Source: Bacillota bacterium
Lineage (GTDB): Bacteria; Bacillota; Clostridia; Peptostreptococcales; Anaerovoracaceae
Reading direction: 5' to 3'
Assembly (NCBI GenBank): GCA_030527065.1
Contig: JAUNBO010000095.1
Coordinates: 1-5,740, forward strand
DNA: 5,740 bases
A model generated the notes under the pieces. That model saw nothing but the letters and a program-made list of their open reading frames with translations. It did not search any database and was not told the origin of the DNA. Made by a program: the position numbers and the translations under genes. Shown in pieces: positions 1 to 5,710 of the stretch (positions are counted from its first letter, which is position 1; each line of letters starts with the position of its first letter).

Positions 1-26
1 TACATACGCCGGTGCAAAAAAAAGAA

Positions 27-55
27 TTGTAATTTTCAGAAAAAGAAGATATAAT
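27..55 (+). promoter_or_regulatory. sigma-A (sigma-70 type) promoter of the TRAP operon
   Basis: The -10 box TATAAT (50-55) is a perfect consensus. It is preceded at the ideal 17-bp spacing by TTGTAA (27-32), which matches four of six bases of the -35 consensus. The surrounding DNA is A/T-rich, unlike the GC-rich coding DNA that follows. Transcription should start near 61-63, giving a leader of about 43 nt before the dctP start. The leader contains a small hairpin: 65-68 and 70-72 pair with 79-85, with one bulged T and a 6-nt loop. It sits just upstream of the ribosome binding site. No operator repeat is evident in the few upstream bases available. Confidence 0.82.
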
Positions 56-90
56 AGTGCCCATAAATTGCGTGAATGCGCATTTAGAAG

Positions 91-97
91 AAGGAGG
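91..97 (+). promoter_or_regulatory. ribosome binding site fixing the dctP start
   Basis: AAGGAGG lies 7 nt before the ATG at 105. It decides between that ATG and an in-frame GTG at 57. The GTG overlaps the predicted transcription start, has no Shine-Dalgarno sequence, and would put 16 polar residues in front of a well-formed lipoprotein signal. Confidence 0.9.
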
Positions 98-104
98 AGA
101 GAAA

Positions 105-1175
105 ATGAAATTAAAAAAGGGATTAGCAATCATTCTGGCCCTGACATTGGTACTGACCTGCTTCGCTGCCTGCGGCGGCGGCGGGGATGACCCGGGCACG
201 GAAGAAGGCAGCGAAGGGGAAGCGGCTGCTTACAGCGCAGACAGCCCCCTGGTCCTCAGACTGGCCTCTGACGCTCCCATCGAGCACATCGCCAGCACCG
301 TTAATAATGAATTGGTAGAGTTGATAGCGGAAAAGACCGAAGGCCGGGTACAGTTGGATTATTATCCCGCCAGCCAGCTGGGCAGCTATGAGACCGTTTA
401 CGAAGAAGTCATGCTGGGCGCCATAGATGCGGCACAGATCACCGTGCCGGACGCTTCCGACGCCAGACTGGGCGCAGCCTATCTGCCCTGGTATGCCACC
501 AGCTTTGAAGAAGCCTACGAGCTCTACGGCCAGGATTCTTTGATGACAGCAACCATGAGAGAGATCTGCGCCGCACAGAACGTCAATTTCGTCGGCTTCC
601 TGCTGGAAGGCTTTATCGGCTGGGGCTTTGTGGATATGCCTCAGGATCTGTACACCCCCGGCACCAACAAGAGCCTGGCCCTCCGTTCCCCGGCCATGCT
701 GACCTTCCGTATCCCGGCTGAGGAACTGGGCTTCACCGCCACCACAGTCACCTATGCCGAGGTTCCCACCGCCATGCAGACCGGCGTCATCGACGGCTGG
801 GTAGGCGGCACCCCCAACATGAACTACGCCTGGGTAGGCGAGATCATCAATTACATGGTCGTCAACTACATGCATGCGGAAGCCACTGCGTACGTAGTCA
901 GCGAAGTCAGCCTGGGCAAGCTCACCGAAGAGGACAGAGCTCTGGTTCTGGAAGCCTTCACCGAGATGAGCGACAGGAGCTTCACCATGGCGGAAGAGAA
1001 CGAAAAGGACTATATGCAGAGACTGCAGGACGATTACGGCGTAGAAGTGATCGAATTCACCGAAGAGCAGGTAGCGGAGTTCGCCCAGTTCACCAGAGAG
1101 AATGTCTGGCCCCAGCTGGAAGAGCTGCTGACTGTAGAGCTGATGGACGCCTTCCGGGCCGAGATCGGTATGTAG
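105..1175 (+). CDS. dctP: TRAP transporter substrate-binding lipoprotein, DctP family
   Basis: This is a 356-residue extracytoplasmic solute receptor that captures substrate and delivers it to the DctQM permease. Residues 1-23 are a lipoprotein signal: Lys-rich start, hydrophobic core and lipobox Phe-Ala-Ala-Cys23, where lipid would anchor the protein to the outer face of the membrane. An acidic glycine-rich linker runs to about residue 47. The mature domain has the DctP layout: the YYPASQLGS...GAIDAAQIT segment (about 86-113) and the central SLALRSP segment (190-196). Arg194 there sits where the family arginine salt-bridges the ligand carboxylate. The AEVPTAMQTGVIDGWVGG segment (about 218-235) follows. 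Length is normal for the family. The substrate cannot be read from sequence; no catabolic gene is nearby. It is the first gene of the operon, under a consensus promoter, and is followed by a terminator-like stem-loop. Confidence 0.95.
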   Translation: MKLKKGLAIILALTLVLTCFAACGGGGDDPGTEEGSEGEAAAYSADSPLVLRLASDAPIEHIASTVNNELVELIAEKTEGRVQLDYYPASQLGSYETVYEEVMLGAIDAAQITVPDASDARLGAAYLPWYATSFEEAYELYGQDSLMTATMREICAAQNVNFVGFLLEGFIGWGFVDMPQDLYTPGTNKSLALRSPAMLTFRIPAEELGFTATTVTYAEVPTAMQTGVIDGWVGGTPNMNYAWVGEIINYMVVNYMHAEATAYVVSEVSLGKLTEEDRALVLEAFTEMSDRSFTMAEENEKDYMQRLQDDYGVEVIEFTEEQVAEFAQFTRENVWPQLEELLTVELMDAFRAEIGM

Positions 1176-1219
1176 CTTCTTTCAGAGAAACAACAGACAT
1201 ATGAGGCTTTGCCTCCTGC

Positions 1220-1250
1220 GGGGGAAGGGCGACCCCTTCCCCCCATTTTT
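1220..1250 (+). terminator. intercistronic terminator-like stem-loop between dctP and dctQ
   Basis: A perfect 10-bp, G/C-dominated stem pairs 1220-1229 with 1234-1243 around the loop CGAC. After two bases comes a T5 run (1246-1250), the architecture of an intrinsic terminator. A second small hairpin (1203-1207 with 1211-1215, loop TTT) precedes it. Because dctQ and dctM continue in the same direction and no convincing promoter is seen between 1250 and 1353, it probably acts as a partial terminator and/or a 3' stabiliser of the dctP transcript. That would let the binding protein be made in excess of the membrane subunits. The structure is seen directly; the partial-termination role is inferred. 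Confidence 0.78.
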
Positions 1251-1335
1251 ATGATATGTTTCGGAGGGTAACGTTTTTTGATTTTCAAGACCCTGTTGCC
1301 TTGCTTTTCGAAACGGAACAAATCCCGACTTGCAG

Positions 1336-1342
1336 AAAGGAG
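1336..1342 (+). promoter_or_regulatory. ribosome binding site supporting the GTG start of dctQ
   Basis: AAAGGAG ends 10 nt before GTG 1353, a slightly long but workable spacing. A competing pair exists further upstream: GGAGGG (1263-1268) 9 nt before an in-frame TTG at 1278. That start would add 25 mostly basic and polar residues not typical of DctQ. ATG 1380 has no Shine-Dalgarno sequence. GTG 1353 is therefore preferred, but not certain. Confidence 0.6.
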
Positions 1343-1352
1343 CATAGAAAAA

Positions 1353-1922
1353 GTGACAAAGCTTTGGATCGAAAAAACTATGTTCTGGCGCGGATTCCCC
1401 AAGGTGCTGCAATGGGCCATCCTTCTGACGGCCATAGGCATCACCCTGATCGTCTTTATAGAAACCTGCTTCCGTGTGTTTGATTTCCTGAATTTCAACG
1501 CATATGAAGAAATACTTATCATCGTGGCCTTCTGGATGTACATGTTAGGCGCCGCCAACGGCAGCTATGAAAAGAGCCAGATCACGGCGGACATCCTGGA
1601 AGTCATGATGAAAGAATCCATCGCCAAGGACATCATCAGGATTCTCAGATATGTATTCACCCTGGTTCTCAGCGTCTGGTTCTGTATCTGGGGCTGGGAC
1701 CTCATCATGTACGCCGTAGGCGTCGGCAGCGTAACGCCGGTGTTCCGCATTCCCATGACAGTGGGCTTCAGCTCCATCTTTGTGGGGCTGCTGATTTCCC
1801 TGTTCTATAATGCGGTGTACTCATTCCAAGGTTTTAAAGACCTGTATCTGCGGCGGATCAAGAAGGTTTCCCCGGCGGAGCTGGCGGAAACGGAAGAGGA
1901 GAAAGGAGGGGAGCAGGTATGA
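1353..1922 (+). CDS. dctQ: TRAP transporter small permease subunit, DctQ family
   Basis: This 189-residue integral membrane protein is the small subunit that scaffolds the DctM permease and helps dock the loaded DctP receptor. Four hydrophobic helices are visible at about 19-38, 52-70, 96-120 and 133-158. The family signature after helix 1 is present: YEEILIIVAFWMYMLGAANG (51-70), followed by a polar SYEKSQITADIL stretch, matching the DctQ pattern of a Glu-containing helix and a conserved polar loop. The C-terminal tail is charged and cytoplasmic. The GTG start is chosen on its AAAGGAG site; a TTG start at 1278 would give 214 residues. The stop overlaps the dctM start (ATGA), so translation of the two is probably coupled, in keeping with a 1:1 QM complex. 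Sequence conservation in DctQ is low, so topology, motif and neighbours carry the call. Confidence 0.92.
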   Translation: MTKLWIEKTMFWRGFPKVLQWAILLTAIGITLIVFIETCFRVFDFLNFNAYEEILIIVAFWMYMLGAANGSYEKSQITADILEVMMKESIAKDIIRILRYVFTLVLSVWFCIWGWDLIMYAVGVGSVTPVFRIPMTVGFSSIFVGLLISLFYNAVYSFQGFKDLYLRRIKKVSPAELAETEEEKGGEQV

Positions 1923-3226
1923 CAACTGTCTGGATCGCACTGGCCGTGCTGGTATTCGTACTCATCATCGGCGTCCCCATTCCCCTGGCGTTCTTCGCCT
2001 CCTCTCTTACTGTGGTCATTCTCGGCGGCTACGACTATCTGTTCCTGCTGCCCTATGGATATAACAAAGCCAGTTCCATCATCCTTTGCGCCATCCCCCT
2101 GTTCGTACTGGCAGGCGGGTTTATGGAGAAAGGAGGCATAGGCGAAAGCCTTGTGGACTGGGTAGGCTGCTTTGTGGGCCGCATCAGAGGCGGCCTGGGC
2201 ATCATCATGAGCGTGGCCTGCGCCCTGTTCGGCGCCATTTCCGGTTCCGGCATGGCCACCCTGTCCTGCATCGGCTCCATCATGCTGCCCCGTATGTATG
2301 CGGCTGGCTATCCCAAGGGACATTGCGCCGCGCTGATCTCCAGCGCCTCGGTATTGGCTCTGCTGATCCCCCCCAGCCTGGACATGATCCTGTACGCCTT
2401 TGTAGGCGGCCAGTCCATTCTGGCCTGCTTCATGGCTACGGCCATTCCGGGCATCATCCTGACGGCTCTGTTCAGCATAGTCAACTGCTTCCTTCTGCGG
2501 AACTGCGAAACCATTCAGCTCCAGCCCAAGATTCCCAGGAGCGAGCGGCCCAGGGAAGAGCAGTTCCTTCCCCGCACCATCCGGGCCATCCCCGCCCTGC
2601 TGTGCCCCCTCATCATTCTGGGCGGCATCTACGGCGGCATCATGACCCCCACGGAAGCGGCGGCGGTGGCCGTAGTATATTCCATCCCCGTAGGCATCTT
2701 CATCTACAAGGGACTGAACCGGAAGAGCATGAAGAAGTGCCTGGTGGAAGCCGGGACAACGGCGGGCGTCATCATGATCATGCTGTTCTCGGTCATGATC
2801 CTCTCCAGACTGTACGTCATGGAGAACGTGCCCCAGAAGCTGCTGGAGATGATGACTTCCATCACCGACAACACCATCCTGCTGTTCCTGATGATCAACG
2901 TTTTCCTGGTGGTCATCGGCATGCTGATGGACGATACCAGCGCCATCCTGCTGTGCACTCCCATCCTGCTGCCTGTGGTGCAGGCCCTGGGCATGGACGG
3001 CGTCCATTTCGCCGCCGTGGTGGGAGTAAACCTGGGCCTGGGCTGCGTCACGCCGCCTACGGCGCCTTTCCTGTATCTGGGCGCCCGCATCGCCGGCGCA
3101 CCGGTGAACGAGATGCTGCGGCCCACCATGTATCTGATTTTCTTCGCCTGGCTGCCCACCCTGATCCTGGTCACCTATATCCCGGCCTTGTCTCTGTGGC
3201 TCCCCGGCATCATGGGTCTGGTATAA
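1919..3226 (+). CDS. dctM: TRAP transporter large permease subunit, DctM family
   Basis: This 435-residue polytopic membrane protein forms the transport pathway; in characterised TRAP systems uptake is driven by a sodium gradient. Family blocks appear in order: IPLFVLAGGFMEKGGI (59-74), GAISGSGMAT (105-114), LIPPSLDMILYA (149-160), GGIYGGIMTPTEAAAVAVVY (235-254) and TPPTAPFLYLGARIAGAP (378-395). The SGSG and TPP segments correspond to the two inverted-repeat hairpin regions that build the substrate and sodium sites. Roughly 11-13 hydrophobic segments are visible and the length is normal for DctM. The ATG overlaps the dctQ stop by four bases and has AAAGGAGG (1902-1909) nine bases upstream, inside dctQ. 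It is the last gene of the operon; an intrinsic terminator lies 40 bp after the stop. Confidence 0.97.
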   Translation: MTTVWIALAVLVFVLIIGVPIPLAFFASSLTVVILGGYDYLFLLPYGYNKASSIILCAIPLFVLAGGFMEKGGIGESLVDWVGCFVGRIRGGLGIIMSVACALFGAISGSGMATLSCIGSIMLPRMYAAGYPKGHCAALISSASVLALLIPPSLDMILYAFVGGQSILACFMATAIPGIILTALFSIVNCFLLRNCETIQLQPKIPRSERPREEQFLPRTIRAIPALLCPLIILGGIYGGIMTPTEAAAVAVVYSIPVGIFIYKGLNRKSMKKCLVEAGTTAGVIMIMLFSVMILSRLYVMENVPQKLLEMMTSITDNTILLFLMINVFLVVIGMLMDDTSAILLCTPILLPVVQALGMDGVHFAAVVGVNLGLGCVTPPTAPFLYLGARIAGAPVNEMLRPTMYLIFFAWLPTLILVTYIPALSLWLPGIMGLV

Positions 3227-3265
3227 AGGCGGGTCTTGCACAAAAAGCAAAAACATAGTATTCTG

Positions 3266-3296
3266 GAGAGGCGGATGTTTCATCTGCCTCTCTTTT
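3266..3296 (+). terminator. intrinsic terminator of the dctPQM operon
   Basis: A 12-bp stem pairs 3266-3277 with 3281-3292. It includes one G-T (G-U) pair and has the 3-nt loop TTT. Four T residues (3293-3296) follow directly. It lies 40 bp after the dctM stop and 54 bp before the next gene, so it most likely ends the transporter transcript. Some read-through into the next gene is possible because the T run is short. Confidence 0.85.
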
Positions 3297-3313
3297 CGCA
3301 GGGAGAGCGCAGG

Positions 3314-3330
3314 CCGGCGGAGGACGCCGG
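3314..3330 (+). other. small perfect hairpin in the leader of the membrane-anchor gene
   Basis: CCGGCG (3314-3319) pairs perfectly with CGCCGG (3325-3330) around the loop GAGGA. The loop itself resembles a Shine-Dalgarno core. The hairpin lies just upstream of the true AAAAAGGAG site (3337-3345). It could stabilise the message or influence initiation, but a 6-bp palindrome can occur by chance in GC-rich DNA. Confidence 0.4.
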
Positions 3331-3350
3331 AGAGAGAAAAAGGAGAAAGC

Positions 3351-4019
3351 ATGGAGATATTGCTGGTGGCGATGGTGGTGATAGGCGTGGTCGCCTGGTC
3401 CACCAAGGGGAAGCGGAACGAAAAATCCGCTCCGGGATACAAGGGAGAAGTGAAAAAGCTGATGAAGCAGTACGCCGCCGGCCAGCTGGGCTGGGACAAG
3501 GCACTGGATCAGATAGAGGCCATGGCCAAAGAGGAAAGCATACGGAAGTATTTCCGGACCACCTACGGCTTTTTCTCCTTCTTTGAGGACGAGCTGCCCC
3601 TGGAATCCTATTTCCTGGTGATCTTCGGCGACATGCGCACCCATTACGTCTACGGCCCCCCCGACGCCAGAGGGCGCAGGCCCCGGAACTATGAGGATTA
3701 CTACATAGGAGACAGGAACCACACCCTGGTGGTCACCGATAAAAACCTGTACATCGGGGACAATCCCAGGCAAAAAAAGGCCATGAAGCCTGTCCGCATC
3801 CCTCTGTCAAAGATAACGGACCTGGAGCTGAGCAAGGATTACGTGGAGATATCGGTAAAGAGCAGGCTGAAGGGACAGAGGGTCCACAACATATGGAGCT
3901 CCACGGGAGACAGCGTATTCTACCTGCTCCACTGCCTGCTGCAGCGGCAGAAGGAGAGGGAAGGCAAAAGCCTGGAAAACGGAAAAGGAGAAGAAAAGCC
4001 ATGTTTGCAGACGCCATAG
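3351..4019 (+). CDS. membrane-anchored protein with PH-like C-terminal region
   Basis: I do not recognise this 222-residue protein as a named family. Residues 2-17 are a hydrophobic segment with a basic flank (KGKR) but no signal cleavage motif. This suggests one N-terminal transmembrane anchor with the rest in the cytoplasm. Residues 30-70 are charged and probably helical. About 117-198 read as alternating strands ending in a helix: TLVVTDKNLYIGD, then KPVRIPLSKITDLELSKDYVEISV, then a hydrophobic helix near 188-198. This is the pattern of bacterial PH-like domains, with the 'T-x-K-x-L-Y...I-P-L-x-x-I' layout. The PH-like call is inference from pattern only. The start is supported by AAAAAGGAG five bases upstream. 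The last 19 bases overlap the protease gene, and the tail codons also carry the protease's Shine-Dalgarno sequence. That implies coupled translation and a shared role, perhaps tethering or regulating the protease. Confidence 0.8.
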   Translation: MEILLVAMVVIGVVAWSTKGKRNEKSAPGYKGEVKKLMKQYAAGQLGWDKALDQIEAMAKEESIRKYFRTTYGFFSFFEDELPLESYFLVIFGDMRTHYVYGPPDARGRRPRNYEDYYIGDRNHTLVVTDKNLYIGDNPRQKKAMKPVRIPLSKITDLELSKDYVEISVKSRLKGQRVHNIWSSTGDSVFYLLHCLLQRQKEREGKSLENGKGEEKPCLQTP

Positions 4020-4936
4020 AAGTGGTGGGCGGCTATACCCGGCCCCTGTTTACCATCATGAAGGCCTACGGGGGAACAGAGGTGATCCCCGCCGCAGGCA
4101 CATTGTTTTTCGTCAACGACAAGGGAGCGGCGGTGACCAGCCGGCATGTGGCCATTATGCTGAAGAACGCCGAGGAGATCAACCGGAGATACCGGGAATT
4201 CAAACAGGAGAAGGCAGACCTTCTTGCCGGCGGCAGGGACCCGTCTCTCATAGCGGAGCTGGAGGTGAAATACCAGTACAAGGCGGAGACCATCGTCCAG
4301 ATACGGAACACCTTTGTGGATTGTGTGGACAAGTTTACGGGCTTTCGCATCCACCTTCACCCCAAGGCGGACCTGGCCATCATCTGCTTCGACGGCTACG
4401 GGGAGCTCCGCTATAAAGGCCATGCGGTTTTCAAACGGGACGGGAAAGAGGTGCGTCAGGGGGACAGCCTGTGCCGACTGGGCTTTGCTTTCCCCGAATT
4501 CACCAATTACACCTACGACCCGGAGAAGGACATTCTCCAGTGGACCAAGGGCGGGAAGATGAACTCCCCCCGCTTTCCCATGGACGGCATGGTCACCCGT
4601 TTTCTGGCGGACAAGGACGGGCTCAACGGCATAGAGCTTTCCACCCCCGGCCTTCTGGGCCAGAGCGGCGGCCCCCTTTTCGACGCCATGGGAGTGGTCT
4701 GCGGCATGCAGTCCTCCACCAAGCATATGTATCTGGGCTTCGATGTGATAGACAAGGAAATGACCATACGGGGGAAAAAGCAGCTGGTGACGGATTACGC
4801 TTTCCTCCATCTGGGGCAGTGCGTCCATGTGGACCTGATAAAGAGCTTCCTCCGGGAGCACGATGTTCCCTTCTCGGAAGAACCTGCCCGCTTTGGCATA
4901 GACGCCACAAAGGGCGGGGCCCGGCCTCTGTCTTAG
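4001..4936 (+). CDS. trypsin-like (chymotrypsin-fold) serine protease without signal peptide
   Basis: This 311-residue putative serine endopeptidase has a complete triad. His49 is in AAVTSRHVA, preceded by the typical GTLFFVNDKG strand. Asp124 is in KADLAII. Ser222 is in LLGQSGGPLFD, the GxSGGP signature. After the serine come a GVVCGMQ strand and a C-terminal VDLIKSFLREHDVPF segment like the terminal helix of other bacterial trypsin-like peptidases. Between His and Asp, residues about 54-110 form a long, highly charged, probably helical insertion. No signal peptide, transmembrane segment or PDZ domain is visible, so it is not a standard HtrA/DegP protease; a cytoplasmic location is inferred. 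ATG 4001 is chosen because AAAAGGAG (3983-3990) lies ten bases upstream; an in-frame upstream ATG at 3893 would add a basic, unrelated tail. It overlaps the upstream gene by 19 bp. Substrate unknown. Confidence 0.88.
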   Translation: MFADAIEVVGGYTRPLFTIMKAYGGTEVIPAAGTLFFVNDKGAAVTSRHVAIMLKNAEEINRRYREFKQEKADLLAGGRDPSLIAELEVKYQYKAETIVQIRNTFVDCVDKFTGFRIHLHPKADLAIICFDGYGELRYKGHAVFKRDGKEVRQGDSLCRLGFAFPEFTNYTYDPEKDILQWTKGGKMNSPRFPMDGMVTRFLADKDGLNGIELSTPGLLGQSGGPLFDAMGVVCGMQSSTKHMYLGFDVIDKEMTIRGKKQLVTDYAFLHLGQCVHVDLIKSFLREHDVPFSEEPARFGIDATKGGARPLS

Positions 4937-4972
4937 AAGCGGCGGCATGTCAGAAAAGAAAAGACCTCAGCC

Positions 4973-5710
4973 CTACACCTGGAACAGGTTCTGGGCGATG
5001 CGCCGGAAATTCTTCTGCACATAGTTGCCCTCTTCCAGGGCCAGCGGGGAGCCGGCGTTGGCGGCCAGGGTGAAATTGACGTCGTAAGGAATGACGCCGG
5101 CCAGGGGGATGCGGAGGGTCTCCGCCATATGCTCCATGCCGGGAATGAGGGGAGAGCCGAAAAGCTCTGTATGTACCTGGTTCACCACAAAGGAGCGGCG
5201 GGAAAGCCCTGCTCCTGCCAGCAGGCGGTTCATGGCGTCGGCGCTGCGCAGGGAAGCGAAGTCCGGGCAGACCAGGAGCACCGCCCGGTCCGCCTCCGGG
5301 ATGAGGGCGGACAAAGCGTCCCCGGAGCTGTGGGGGCCGTCCACGAGGATGTAGCGGAACTGCCGGCGAAGCTCCTGAAAGACCTCATGGGACCAGCCTG
5401 CCGCCGCTTTTTCCCTGGATTGGGGGGCGGAAAGCAGGCAGAGGGTCTCCGGCAGGCGCTTGTCCCGGACCATGGCCTGTTTCAGGCGGCAGAGACCGGA
5501 GGCTGCGTCGGCTAAATCGTAAATGATGCAGCTTTCCAGGCCCAGGAAGAGATCCAGACTCCGGCAGCCCGGATTGGCGTCCACCGCCGCCGTGGCAAAG
5601 CCCTTCAGGGCCAGGGCGGAGGCTAAATTGGCGGCAAAGGTGCTCTTTCCCGTGCCGCCCTTCCCCGAGGTGATCAGGACCACCTCGCCTGTTTGTTTCG
5701 TTTCCTGCAT
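4973..5710 (-). CDS. MinD-like deviant Walker A (ParA/MinD family) ATPase
   Basis: This 245-residue P-loop protein resembles MinD along its whole length. The deviant Walker A SGKGGTGKST (15-24) has signature Lys17 and P-loop Lys22. The 'LGLES...IIYDLAD...LKQAMVRDKR' region (about 56-85) closely follows MinD's 'MGLEN-IYDLVDV-QALVKDKR' block. Walker B is YILVDGP (120-126) with Asp124. Differences matter: switch I reads VDANPG, so Asn46 replaces the catalytic Asp (Asp40 of E. coli MinD). The PAGIE motif after Walker B is HSSGD. The protein ends at FRRIAQNLFQV, where MinD continues to an amphipathic membrane-targeting helix. The start ATG (5708-5710) has AGAGGA (5724-5719) eight bases upstream. 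It is convergent with the protease gene, 36 bp apart. No minE lies downstream; any upstream partner is outside the window. The role could be spatial positioning or regulation, so I do not call it minD. Confidence 0.9.
   Translation of the reverse strand: MQETKQTGEVVLITSGKGGTGKSTFAANLASALALKGFATAAVDANPGCRSLDLFLGLESCIIYDLADAASGLCRLKQAMVRDKRLPETLCLLSAPQSREKAAAGWSHEVFQELRRQFRYILVDGPHSSGDALSALIPEADRAVLLVCPDFASLRSADAMNRLLAGAGLSRRSFVVNQVHTELFGSPLIPGMEHMAETLRIPLAGVIPYDVNFTLAANAGSPLALEEGNYVQKNFRRIAQNLFQV

Noticed and set aside
123..875. 250-residue minus-strand open frame opposite dctP
   Set aside because: Antisense shadow; the DctP motifs on the plus strand account for the region.
1256..1483. 75-residue plus-strand frame starting just before dctQ
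   Set aside because: No ribosome site precedes its ATG, it overlaps dctQ in a different frame, and the translation has no membrane or other pattern.
2086..3258. 390-residue plus-strand open frame in another frame within dctM
   Set aside because: The composition (Arg, His, Pro, Gly) is that of a frame-shifted reading of DctM. It contains none of the family blocks and has no ribosome site.
3236..3261. Possible promoter TTGCAC...TAGTAT after dctM
   Set aside because: Both boxes are weak and the spacing is only 14 bp, too short for a housekeeping promoter. It also lies upstream of the terminator stem.
1805..3499. 564-residue open frame on the minus strand opposite dctM
   Set aside because: It is rich in His, Gln, Asp and Gly with no domain pattern. 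It is the typical antisense shadow of a GC-rich gene, lying over a clear DctM and spanning an intrinsic terminator.
3920..4948. 342-residue minus-strand open frame opposite the protease gene
   Set aside because: The plus-strand frame has an intact His/Asp/Ser signature set, while the antisense frame shows no recognisable motif.
4937..4972. Possible bidirectional terminator between the protease and MinD-like genes
   Set aside because: The 36-bp gap has an A-rich run on the plus strand (T-rich on the minus strand) but no stem of useful length that I can find.
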